Shown here piece after piece: positions 9,119-16,608 of a DNA stretch of 51,250 nucleotides. The notes under the pieces were generated by a model that was not told the origin of the DNA, ran no database searches, and saw nothing but the letters and a program-made list of their open reading frames with translations. Both the position numbers and the translations under genes were made by a program. Position 1 is the stretch's first letter; every line of letters begins with the position of its first letter. The stretch comes from Hyphomicrobiales bacterium. GTDB lineage: Bacteria > Pseudomonadota > Alphaproteobacteria > Rhizobiales > Rhizobiaceae. The DNA is taken from positions 1 to 51,250 of the forward strand of contig UCKU01000059.1 in the NCBI GenBank assembly GCA_900473185.1, in the 5' to 3' direction.

Positions 9119-10123
9119 TTATTCCAGCTCGCGCTCAAGTTCCTCTATAAGGTCTTCAGGCAACTCATTGAAGGTTATTGACTTCTTTTCAGAGTTGTAG
9201 ACGATCTTTCCCTCGGCGAGAGCACTTCTATCAAACTCCACGGACCATTGCGATGTCTTAGCCTTGAATCTGACAAGTGCTCTCAGTGAACGCTTGTTTG
9301 GAACGAAGCCGTCCCCCAGCGCAAGATCGGGATCGCCCAGCGCCTTGGCCAAGTCTTCGGGTTTCTCCGGATAGAGTTCATTCGAGAACGCCTCGAAATC
9401 GAGTGGCACTCCCTCGCGAACGTGTCGCTCGCAGATCTCGAATGCCCGCTGGAGAAACAAGTGCTTGTCTTTGACCGCACCCTTCGCCGGATCAGCGAAA
9501 TTCTCAAGGACACGGATTAGCCTCTTGGTATCTTCTCTGTCCTGTACCGTAGTGTCGCAACCAAGGAACTCTTTAAAGTATTCCGCAACGTCCCCTTTTC
9601 CTTTCAGGAAGCCGATGTAGCGGTCAGCGCCATTCAGCCACGCGGTAATGTTCACTCGGCCAGCAAAACGGAAGCCGTCGAGGTCGAGGTGTCTGACGTC
9701 GGCAATGTCGAGATCTTGGGTCAAGAGCGCACCAAGCTTATCGTTGATGATCGCGACCATAAGGTAGACTTGGTTGTCTTTCTCGATGTGCGCGAATAAT
9801 ACGTGGCCGCCCGTAGCGCCCGGTTTCCGCCGAGCCTGCGTTGTCAGAGTGTCCATCAGCTTCTTCGTAAGATCAGCAAAGTCCTGGAATTTGCTCTCCT
9901 CGAAACCGGAAATGAAAGTCTGTGCAGGATAGTCTGCGACGTTCACCGAAAATTTCCCGTGCGCCTTGGAAGCCTTGCTTGCGTAAAGGGAATGAAGTTC
10001 GTTCACGACACGGACAACGGTGTCCGAAACATTAAGCTGTGCTTTGCCTAAGATCGTTTCGAAATCGCCCTGACCTTTTCGCCGTAAGTCGTGGACGGCT
10101 ACCTGAACAACGCTATCGACCAT
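9119..10123 (-). CDS. Nucleoid-associated protein, NdpA/YejK (37-kDa) family
   Basis: 334 residues, almost the same as E. coli YejK. The start MVDSVVQVAVHDLRRKGQG and the block VSDTVVRVVNELHSLYASKASKAHGKF match the YejK N-terminus. The C-terminal half follows the family pattern through RALVRFKAKTSQWSVEFD. Start 10123 is preferred over 10165 because GGGGGA lies upstream and it matches family length. Family members bind the nucleoid; several occur in accessory islands rather than as the core gene. It is coupled to a membrane protein and lies downstream of an HNH protein, unlike a housekeeping setting. A structural or sensing role in a defence-like module is possible but unproved. Confidence 0.85.
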   Translation of the reverse strand: MVDSVVQVAVHDLRRKGQGDFETILGKAQLNVSDTVVRVVNELHSLYASKASKAHGKFSVNVADYPAQTFISGFEESKFQDFADLTKKLMDTLTTQARRKPGATGGHVLFAHIEKDNQVYLMVAIINDKLGALLTQDLDIADVRHLDLDGFRFAGRVNITAWLNGADRYIGFLKGKGDVAEYFKEFLGCDTTVQDREDTKRLIRVLENFADPAKGAVKDKHLFLQRAFEICERHVREGVPLDFEAFSNELYPEKPEDLAKALGDPDLALGDGFVPNKRSLRALVRFKAKTSQWSVEFDRSALAEGKIVYNSEKKSITFNELPEDLIEELERELE

Positions 10124-10352
10124 CGAATCCCCCGAAATGACAGACTGAAGGCTGTTTGAGCACATCCTTGCGAGATTTCAAGAGAAACGTGTATATGAAA
10201 GATAAAATATCTCTTTAAGGTTGATTAGGATTGTAATGCTACGTGAACACCTGCAAATGCAAGGCACAGCAGCTGGGTCTTTCAACTAAACCAAAACAAA
10301 TCTTCTAGAGTGAGTTTGTTACCCTACTCTAGATGAGAAATTTCGCGATCTG

Positions 10353-11063
10353 CTATTTTGCTCTACCCGACGCGATATCGCGGAGCGTAGAGCGTATTTC
10401 ATCGGACCATGTTCTCGTCAGAAGCGAGATAACGTTGAACATACCATAGAAATTGTGAAGTATTGTTATAGAAGTTTCGTCTTTTGCGGGCGCAACTAAC
10501 TGATAACTGTAGACAGGAAGGTCATTAACCACCTGAGCGTGACGTGTTATCGCAGGGCTATATTCCTCAATGAAATCTGAGAACTGTGTTTTCGCCTCCG
10601 AATTGCGCTTGTTGTATTCTGAATCATCACTAAAAAAATCAGGATACAGATGATGCATTGCATGTTTCGAATCATCGAACGGCTTGTTGAAGTGTGCAAA
10701 GAAGGTTGCATGGCAAATGCTATCGAACACTCGATCTATTCTGGCCACATCGACCTTGTACGCTCGACTCCCATCTTCCAATGACCGAGAACCATTTAGT
10801 AAGATCGCAGCGTATCCCGAAGATTTTTTGACTTGAGGTAACACTTTTTCCATAAACGCATCGCGAGCGAGGTTTCCTTCGCGCGATGCGTTCATAACTA
10901 TATGCGCCAGCAGGTACTGGTCGTCCGCCGACTTGGCGTTGTTATGTTCATCGCAAGACGGGACTGTTTTCAGTTGTAGTCCAGAGCGTCGAGGGAAAAA
11001 AGCCTTTGGCGGATAATGCTCGCGACTGGTAGCTGGCCCACCGCACCTATAGCATCGTGGCAC
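10353..11063 (-). CDS. HNH-type zinc-motif protein
   Basis: 236 residues. The N-terminus has CYRCGGPATSREHYPP, then about 20 residues on VPSCDEHNNAKSADDQYL: two Cys pairs, a conserved Glu-His and His-Asn. This is the layout of HNH nucleases with a structural zinc. The remaining ~180 residues (helical, with HATFFAHFNKPFDD and FSDFIEEYSPAITRH) are not recognised. The start is GTG with GGAGG six bases upstream. The gene is clearly AT-richer than its surroundings. A 229-base gap, with a possible promoter in AT-rich DNA, separates it from the co-oriented NdpA-like gene. Nuclease activity is inferred from the motif only. Confidence 0.75.
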   Translation of the reverse strand: MPRCYRCGGPATSREHYPPKAFFPRRSGLQLKTVPSCDEHNNAKSADDQYLLAHIVMNASREGNLARDAFMEKVLPQVKKSSGYAAILLNGSRSLEDGSRAYKVDVARIDRVFDSICHATFFAHFNKPFDDSKHAMHHLYPDFFSDDSEYNKRNSEAKTQFSDFIEEYSPAITRHAQVVNDLPVYSYQLVAPAKDETSITILHNFYGMFNVISLLTRTWSDEIRSTLRDIASGRAK

Positions 11064-11122
11064 TCTTGCCCTCCTCGGTATTCACGTCTGCATCCAAAGC
11101 GGATATTTATTGACCCCCTCAC

Positions 11123-11458
11123 CTACAACTTACACCCCTTCGAAAGCGCCGCACTCTCCATCGCCGAAACCTTGCCCTTCGACACCGCAACCTCGCCTTC
11201 CTTGTCCCCACCGGCCACACTGCCGATCGGCACGCCGACGAGGAACACCCCAAACGCATCGCCGTTGGCCGCCGAGATCTGCTGCTTCGAGAGGCCGTCG
11301 AGCTTCACCTTTTCCTTGCTGTGTTCGCTGGCGATCTGCGGGCAGCTGAGATTGGTGTAGGCCTGCATCGGGATGTCGGCCTGCACGATGGCGTCAGGTC
11401 TTTTCGCGCAGGACGTGAGCGCTGCGGCAAGCGCCACGGCGAGAATGAGTTTTTTCAT
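11123..11458 (-). CDS. Small putative lipoprotein
   Basis: 111 residues. MKKLILAVALAAALTSC is a clear lipoprotein signal with lipobox LTSC, cleaved before Cys17. The mature part is short and contains a Gly/Val segment (FGVFLVGVPIGSVAGGD) and ends GCKL. Similar small lipoproteins are common in Rhizobiaceae, with unknown function. It stands alone, reads left and has GC-rich codon use like the core genome, unlike the HNH gene just upstream of it on the map. Confidence 0.8.
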   Translation of the reverse strand: MKKLILAVALAAALTSCAKRPDAIVQADIPMQAYTNLSCPQIASEHSKEKVKLDGLSKQQISAANGDAFGVFLVGVPIGSVAGGDKEGEVAVSKGKVSAMESAALSKGCKL

Positions 11459-11927
11459 TAGACAACCCCAGTTAGCAGGTGATCTCTAACATTGCCGCCC
11501 GCCTGGCACGAGTAATGCGCAAGAACAACCACAGAAGAATTCTTGGGCGCGGCCGGTGGCCCTGGTACTGGCGGGGACAGCCTTCTAAGCCATTTGGTGG
11601 AGGGAGAGTGTCGGCTTTGGGCCGGCAGGGTATTGCACCTGTCGCCCTTTGACAGGAAGGCTATCGTGAGGGTCCCGTCAACATGACTGACCGGATCTGC
11701 CTAACCCTTTTGGATGAATTGCGAATCGAACGCGACGCGACGAAAGTAGCCATGCGGCGGTAGTAGGATTACTAGGACCGAACCCAATGTGGGGGGCTCG
11801 CCGAGTATTGAGTGGAAGCCCCTCGATGATCCCGTTTTAGCGGGGGATGCGAACTGGTACATGGCAGCAGCCATGGGCTCCCCCGCAGCCAGGCGCTCGT
11901 CCTGATATAATCATCCAAAAGAAGTAG
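11459..11927. other. 469-base gap with several potential hairpins
   Basis: No convincing gene is seen. Several short inverted repeats cluster here: TGTCGGC/GCCGGCA near 11610, CTGTC/GACAG near 11638-11654, and ATCCCG/CGGGGGAT near 11829-11849. A 27-codon ORF beginning with the ATG near 11681 has no clear ribosome site. The structured look would fit a small RNA or a decayed element; neither is established. Confidence 0.3.
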
Positions 11928-12152
11928 TTACGGTTCCTGCAGTTCACCGGAAGCGTGGAGCTTCAGGATACCGAGTTTTACGATCCTGATGAGATCGGTT
12001 TTTCGAGAGCCGTAGGTCTTGCGATATTGTTCGAGTGTCGGCTTGCTGCTGGCGATGTCGGCGAGCGCTGGGTCTCGATCATTTGTTGCTGCCAAAGCAC
12101 CTGTAGCCCAGACTCGATCGAATAGAGCACGTTCCTCGTCTTGAGGTGACAT
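11928..12152 (-). CDS. Hypothetical 74-residue protein
   Basis: 74 residues: MSPQDEERALFDRVWATGALAATNDRDPALADIASSKPT and onwards, charged and probably helical, ending LHASGELQEP. The family is not recognised. The composition (many Asp, Arg, Glu, Ala; no long low-complexity runs) is like that of real rhizobial small proteins. There is no signal peptide or membrane segment. It sits among other small ORFs in a sparsely coded stretch. A GGAAGG-like ribosome site lies just upstream of the ATG. Confidence 0.5.
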   Translation of the reverse strand: MSPQDEERALFDRVWATGALAATNDRDPALADIASSKPTLEQYRKTYGSRKTDLIRIVKLGILKLHASGELQEP

Positions 12153-12218
12153 GTATGGCCTTCCTTGAAGATGGATCGGATTTTGCAGACGGGTAGAAAA
12201 ACCCAGGCGTCACTGCAG

Positions 12219-12359
12219 TCATGCAAGAATGATGCTCCATGCAAGCATCGCAAAACAGGCCGCAATGAGTATCCACATAGAGATCTTGAATCCTGCACTG
12301 GACCTGATGCCTGTGCGCCACTTTGTCGTGGGCATATTCCCGGGGTTGACCTTCAACAT
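12219..12359 (-). CDS. 46-residue single-helix membrane protein
   Basis: Found by reading the minus strand; it is too short for usual ORF cut-offs. The ATG at 12359 is preceded by AGGAGG with a five-base spacer, one of the strongest ribosome sites in the region. The product begins MLKVNPGNMPTTKWRTG, has a basic Ser/Lys stretch, then a hydrophobic helix at residues ~26-45 (ISMWILIAACFAMLAW) and ends just after it (SIILA). That gives N-in topology with a tail-anchored look. No family was recognised. It reads in the same direction as the 74-residue gene 67 bases downstream and may be co-transcribed with it. Confidence 0.6.
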   Translation of the reverse strand: MLKVNPGNMPTTKWRTGIRSSAGFKISMWILIAACFAMLAWSIILA

Positions 12360-13069
12360 AACCGCCTCCTGCTTTCCGCTTTAAGAGGCAGCCGCTCCAG
12401 TATGAAGATAGCAGGCTCTGGGGAGTTGAATGACGAACGGGAATGTCCGTCGCCTAGCCTCATATAACCATCCGGCAACCTTATTGTTCCACGCCGTGGT
12501 CATGTCGGGTTCTGCTGTCATTCGCCGTGGTGGGCAGCGCCCCACCCCGTCATTGCCACGGCCCTGCGGCCGCACGCATCACCGGAGAAGAAATAACAGG
12601 AACGTCACGATAGATGGTGAGCCGGCTTTGATCTGCCTTCGTTCCAGGCCCCTGCTCATCTGTGCGTTATTTAGGAGATGCTACTTCATAAATGCCTGAA
12701 AATTCATCCTACGTTCACGCAGACAGACAGCTTCTTCTAAACTACTGTGGAAATATTTTCAAATAAAAATGCCAAACACCCCAGATATTATTTCGTAATA
12801 AAGTTGTATTTTATCCATTTCTATTTGTGCTCAAAATGACAAAAATCATACTTTTCATTTTTATTTATGAAAAATATCTTATTATTTTGAAAGCCTGCGC
12901 CGGGGATGCTACTGGTTATCTTGAAAACTACGAATTTGATTTGCAGTCAGCATCCGCAGGAGCTGTTGCGGACGCGTGGCCACAGCGGCCGTGCCGTGGA
13001 AAACCTCCGCAACCATAGCCGAGAGCCTTGGAGAATAGCGTCCCGGCCCGGCGCGAATAACGGAAACGA
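12360..13069. other. 710-base gap including an AT-rich block
   Basis: No gene is supported. Bases ~12690-12890 are strikingly AT-rich (runs such as TTTTCAAATAAAAATG and TTTTTATTTATG) against GC-rich flanks. ORFs crossing the segment have poor, Arg/Pro-rich or compositionally odd translations. The AT block could be a promoter region or a trace of acquired DNA. No terminal inverted repeats, transposase remnants or tRNA were seen. Confidence 0.4.
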
Positions 13070-13405
13070 TTGGCGAAACAGATGCAGTTGGTGCGATACA
13101 AGAAGAAAGATCTGAAGTTCGCGCGGCTCCACGCCGCAAAGGCGGCGCGGCATATCACCAGCCAGGAAATCGTTCTTAGAAGGCTGCGCATGATCGGCGC
13201 GCCGCTGGACCTGGAACATGCGTTGCTCGGCAGGCTTTACGATCGCCAGAGGAAGGTTCTCTACCAGCTGAAGCGGATCGAAGACGTCCTCGACGTGAAG
13301 TCTCAGCCGATACAGCCCGACCCACCTGAACCCGGCCGACACGACCCCAGCCTGCATAGCGTTGTGAGCTTCGGCCAACGGCCGGCACGGTTTGATTGGC
13401 AGTGA
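13070..13405 (+). CDS. Hypothetical basic protein
   Basis: 111 residues from a TTG (or 107 from the ATG at 13082). The first ~75 residues look like a genuine helical, highly basic protein (KKKDLKFARLHAAKAARH, LRRLRMIGAPLDLEHALLGRL). The Pro-rich last 30 residues look less so. The ribosome site is weak (GGAAAC). The family is not recognised. The opposite strand also stays open here, so coding is uncertain. A nucleic-acid-binding role would suit the charge but is only a guess. Confidence 0.35.
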   Translation: MAKQMQLVRYKKKDLKFARLHAAKAARHITSQEIVLRRLRMIGAPLDLEHALLGRLYDRQRKVLYQLKRIEDVLDVKSQPIQPDPPEPGRHDPSLHSVVSFGQRPARFDWQ

Positions 13406-13554
13406 CGCCGGCTTTCGACGACAGCCTGACGAGCCGAGAATGCCGGGGCCTCCCGCCTTGGATAAAGCGCAATGGAAGCGCATAGTCAGCTATTCGGCGG
13501 TCAACGAAGCGGGCCCAGCCAGACAAAGGCCCCCTTCGCTCCGACCCAGGGAGG

Positions 13555-13902
13555 GTGAGAATCTTCCACCTTCAAACACTCAATCGCGACATGCGAGAAC
13601 GGTTGGCCATGGTAAAGATCTTCCTTCCGGACGGAACTGCTGCAGCGAGCCGGAAGCGCTGGCGTCTGCTGGGCGGGCTCAAGCGCGCAGACTATGCGTC
13701 GTCCGATCCCCGGCCCGCCGAAATCGGCGAACATCATGAAGAGGCGCTGGTGATCCGGCACATGAAAGACGTGACGATCCCTCGCCCTGGCTACCCGGCT
13801 TCCCGGCGGCGCAAGCTGAACCCCGACCAGAAAGCCCTGGCATCATGGGAAAACGAAGGAGGCGCAGTCCGCATGGAGAACCGCCCTTCGTTCAAGCGAT
13901 AA
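13555..13902 (+). CDS. Hypothetical protein, doubtful
   Basis: 115 residues from GTG 13555; alternative ATG starts are at 13591 and 13609 (MVKIFLPDG). The translation is rich in Arg and Lys, with a short acidic patch (AEIGEHHEEALVIRHMKD). No family, signal or membrane segment is recognised. AGGGAGG abuts the GTG too closely for an ideal site. It may be a real small gene in a poorly coded stretch or a fortuitous ORF. Confidence 0.3.
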   Translation: MRIFHLQTLNRDMRERLAMVKIFLPDGTAAASRKRWRLLGGLKRADYASSDPRPAEIGEHHEEALVIRHMKDVTIPRPGYPASRRRKLNPDQKALASWENEGGAVRMENRPSFKR

Positions 13903-14406
13903 GTCCGGTCGACAGGCTTTCGCCAACGCGATTTCAAGATGGTTTCGGCGCCGGCCTGCGAGCGATCCGGGGCCAAAAAGGGCCGAAACCTCCCCAGAAT
14001 TTGAGGCCGGTTATAGGGCTCGCCACGCAATACGTCCGCGAGCCTCTATACCTGCTCAGTCCGCCAAAACGCGTTAAGCGCGCGAAATAATCACGGATGG
14101 ACGCAAGAGTCGCGTGAAAAGTGTGTGACACGGCTCGCCGCGCAATATCGTTTACTTCGCACGGCATTTTTCGCGAACCCATGGGCGTGCTTGTTCCGAT
14201 CGGCGTCCGCCGCCCCCGGCATGGAAGCCGAGTGAATGACGGCCGCATCCAGCTTGGCGCGCCAAAGCGGGACACTCCCATCAGCGCCTTGTATAAGCCC
14301 TCAAAAAGCGCTTAGCTGCGACAGTTGGGTACGCTCATTTCTGCACAACCACACAAGCTTGAGATGAAACCTGTGCCGAACGCGCCCGTATTTCGAGGAA
14401 AATCTC
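13903..14406. other. 504-base gap with a 16-base direct repeat
   Basis: No gene is supported. GGCTCGCCACGCAATA at 14017-14032 recurs as GGCTCGCCGCGCAATA at 14132-14147 (15 of 16 bases, 115 bases apart). The right part must hold the promoter of the downstream cyclase. Short ORFs on both strands have compositions typical of noncoding GC-rich DNA. Confidence 0.35.
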
Positions 14407-16344
14407 GTGGGCTGGTCCAAACCCTTAAGGCTGCATCTCGGCGTTTTGGTCGTCGCATCGCTGCTGTTCACGTCGATGCCGATCATCTGGCTGGCCTTCA
14501 GCCGCGGAAGCGATGCTGCGGTCAGCGCCGGCGTGCAGCAGATGCGCGGGATGAGCCTGCGGCTGATCGAGGGATACCGCAATACGCTGCAGGGAGGCAC
14601 GGAGGCGGTGGCGCTCGCTTCCACCCTGCCGCTGCTCGCCTCTCCGCCGCCTCAGGATATCAAGGCAAAGCAGGATTTCTTTCTGGAGATTCTGCGAAAC
14701 GTCCCGAATGCGACGAGCATTTACACCGGCTATCCTGACGGCTCCTATCTGCAGGTCATCAACACCGGAAGGCGCGATATCTCCCAGACGCTCGCAGCAC
14801 CTGACGGCACGGCTTTCGCGATCCGGACGATCGCCGGCAGGCAGAGCGCCAATGTCATCTCGACGCTGCAGTTTCTCGATATCGAGGCAAGACCGATCGG
14901 CGAGCGGAATGTCGAATACGCCTCCTTCGATCCGCGCCAGCGTCCCTGGTATCAGGCCGTCGTTCAGGATGGCGCAACGGTCTCTGTCGGCCCCTATATC
15001 ACCGGAACGCTTGGTGTGCCGACGCTGACGATCGCAGCCCCCATGCGCGACGATGCCAAGGTGGTGGTCGGCATCAACATTCACCTGCAGACCATCAGCC
15101 GCCTGCTGGACGCGCGCCAGATTTCGCCGCGGGCACGCGCCTACATTATCGACGCCGGCGATGATCTCGTCGCCCATTCCGACCCCGATATCATGAGCAG
15201 GATCATAGCAACATGGTCGAGAACTGCTGGCGCTGTTGAAGCGACGGCCAACAGTTTCGACACGAGCCTCGAAACCGTGGCAAGGCTCAGGCGCGATCCC
15301 GCCTTTGCCAATGGCGGCGTTGCACGCGTCGAGCTCGATGGCGAAAGCCAGCTGGTACAGATCGCCCCCGTCAGCGTCTCCGGCCTGTTTGAGGGAAATG
15401 CCGCCGTAATCATCGTGCCGATGGAGGATCTGGTGGCAGAGGCCAACCGGCTGCTCCGGCAAAATCTGCTGATTGCCAGCGCCTTCGTCCTTTCAGGCGT
15501 CGCCGCATCCGTGCTGCTGTCGCGTATGGTCAGCCGCTCTCTCAACCGGCTGGCCGACGAGGCGCGCAGGATCGGCGATCTCGATGTCGGCGAGAAAGCC
15601 GTGTCGCATTCCTGGATAACGGAGATCAATACGCTGGCGACCGCGCTTGCGGCGAGCCGCCACGCCATCGGCCAGTTTGCCCTCTATGTGCCGCGCGAAG
15701 TCGTCCGGCGGATCGTCAGCCCCGAGGGGCGAACGGTCGTCAAGGCCACGCGCCAGGATGTGACGGTGCTCTTCACCGATATCAGGGATTTCACCGCCAT
15801 ATCCGAGCAGCATTCGCCCGAAAACGTGGTCGATACGCTCTCGGCCTATTTCGAACTCCTGAACACCATCGCCGAGCAAAATGGCGGAACCGTCGTACAA
15901 TATCTCGGCGACTCCATCTTCGTCATGTGGAACGCCCCCGTTGAGGATGCGAGACATGCCGAACACGGCTGCCGATGCGCGCTCGCCATGAAAGCGGCGG
16001 TCGACGGCCTGAACGAGGAGAACGCCAGAAACGGCCGCCCCGCCCTGTTCACCCGCTTCGGCCTCCACACCGGCCCCGCCGTCGTCGGCAGTTTCGGCGC
16101 GATCTCGCGCCAGCAGTACACGGCCATGGGCGACACGATCAATGTCGCCTCGCGGCTGGAAGGGCTGAACAAGGATTTCGGCACGTCGATCCTTGCGAGT
16201 GCGGCCATCCACGACGCGGTGGGCGATCGGTTCGCGTTTCGGCCACTGGGGCTGGTCCAGGTCAAGGGCCGCGCCGAGAAGGTGGATCTGTGGGAGTTGA
16301 TCGGGGAGAGCGGCGACCGGGGCAATTCCAGCCGGAGCGCATAG
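14407..16344 (+). CDS. Cache-HAMP class III adenylate/guanylate cyclase
   Basis: 645 residues. An N-terminal membrane helix (LGVLVVASLLFTSMPIIWLAF) is followed by a periplasmic dCache-like sensor at ~40-330 (PWYQAVV, GPYITGTLGVPTLTIAAPM), a second helix ~350-372, a HAMP region with SRSLNRLADEARRIGDLDVG, and a class III cyclase domain from ~450. Metal-binding Asps are in VLFTDIRDFT and YLGDSIF, and the MGDTINVASRLEG motif is present. The purine-contact Lys of typical bacterial adenylate cyclases (KYIGD) is Gln498 here, so substrate choice is not certain. GTG start with GAGGA ten bases upstream. It stands alone between an accessory stretch and the copper island. Confidence 0.88.
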   Translation: MGWSKPLRLHLGVLVVASLLFTSMPIIWLAFSRGSDAAVSAGVQQMRGMSLRLIEGYRNTLQGGTEAVALASTLPLLASPPPQDIKAKQDFFLEILRNVPNATSIYTGYPDGSYLQVINTGRRDISQTLAAPDGTAFAIRTIAGRQSANVISTLQFLDIEARPIGERNVEYASFDPRQRPWYQAVVQDGATVSVGPYITGTLGVPTLTIAAPMRDDAKVVVGINIHLQTISRLLDARQISPRARAYIIDAGDDLVAHSDPDIMSRIIATWSRTAGAVEATANSFDTSLETVARLRRDPAFANGGVARVELDGESQLVQIAPVSVSGLFEGNAAVIIVPMEDLVAEANRLLRQNLLIASAFVLSGVAASVLLSRMVSRSLNRLADEARRIGDLDVGEKAVSHSWITEINTLATALAASRHAIGQFALYVPREVVRRIVSPEGRTVVKATRQDVTVLFTDIRDFTAISEQHSPENVVDTLSAYFELLNTIAEQNGGTVVQYLGDSIFVMWNAPVEDARHAEHGCRCALAMKAAVDGLNEENARNGRPALFTRFGLHTGPAVVGSFGAISRQQYTAMGDTINVASRLEGLNKDFGTSILASAAIHDAVGDRFAFRPLGLVQVKGRAEKVDLWELIGESGDRGNSSRSA

Positions 16345-16410
16345 CGGCTCCGCGTTCCGCCTCGGCGGTTGCCCCGATAGGAACGGTGGCCTCCGCCGAG
16401 TGCTGGAGGT

Positions 16411-16608
16411 TCATTTTTCCTCGCCTGCGCCGTGCCCGCCATGTCCATGATGACCGTGGCCGTGGAACAGGTGCATGAGAGGGCAAGCCAGAAGCAGCAG
16501 GTAAGGCAGCAGGCCGAGGGCGTGTCCCCAATGCTCCCTGAGCACGAAGAACAGCACGATCACGATGAGCGAACCGCCCATGAGCATCCAGGTGCGCGAA
16601 TTGATCAT
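16411..16608 (-). CDS. DUF2933 small membrane protein
   Basis: 65 residues. Two hydrophobic segments (LMGGSLIVIVLFFVLREH and LGLLPYLLLLACPLMHLF) are followed by a His/Gly tail (HGHGHHGHGGHG). This matches DUF2933 proteins found next to copper and other metal-efflux genes. The ATG overlaps the stop of the copper ATPase by four bases, so it is the last gene of that operon. The His tail and the CPLMH motif could bind copper near the membrane. Its exact role in the family is unknown. Confidence 0.8.
   Translation of the reverse strand: MINSRTWMLMGGSLIVIVLFFVLREHWGHALGLLPYLLLLACPLMHLFHGHGHHGHGGHGAGEEK

Noticed and set aside
11681..11764. 27-codon plus-strand ORF MTDRICLTLLDELRIERD...
   Set aside because: Too short, no ribosome site, lies in a hairpin-rich gap; no recognisable family.
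12430..12699. 89-codon plus-strand ORF
   Set aside because: Arg/Pro/Cys-rich translation with no ribosome site or family; typical of noncoding GC-rich DNA.
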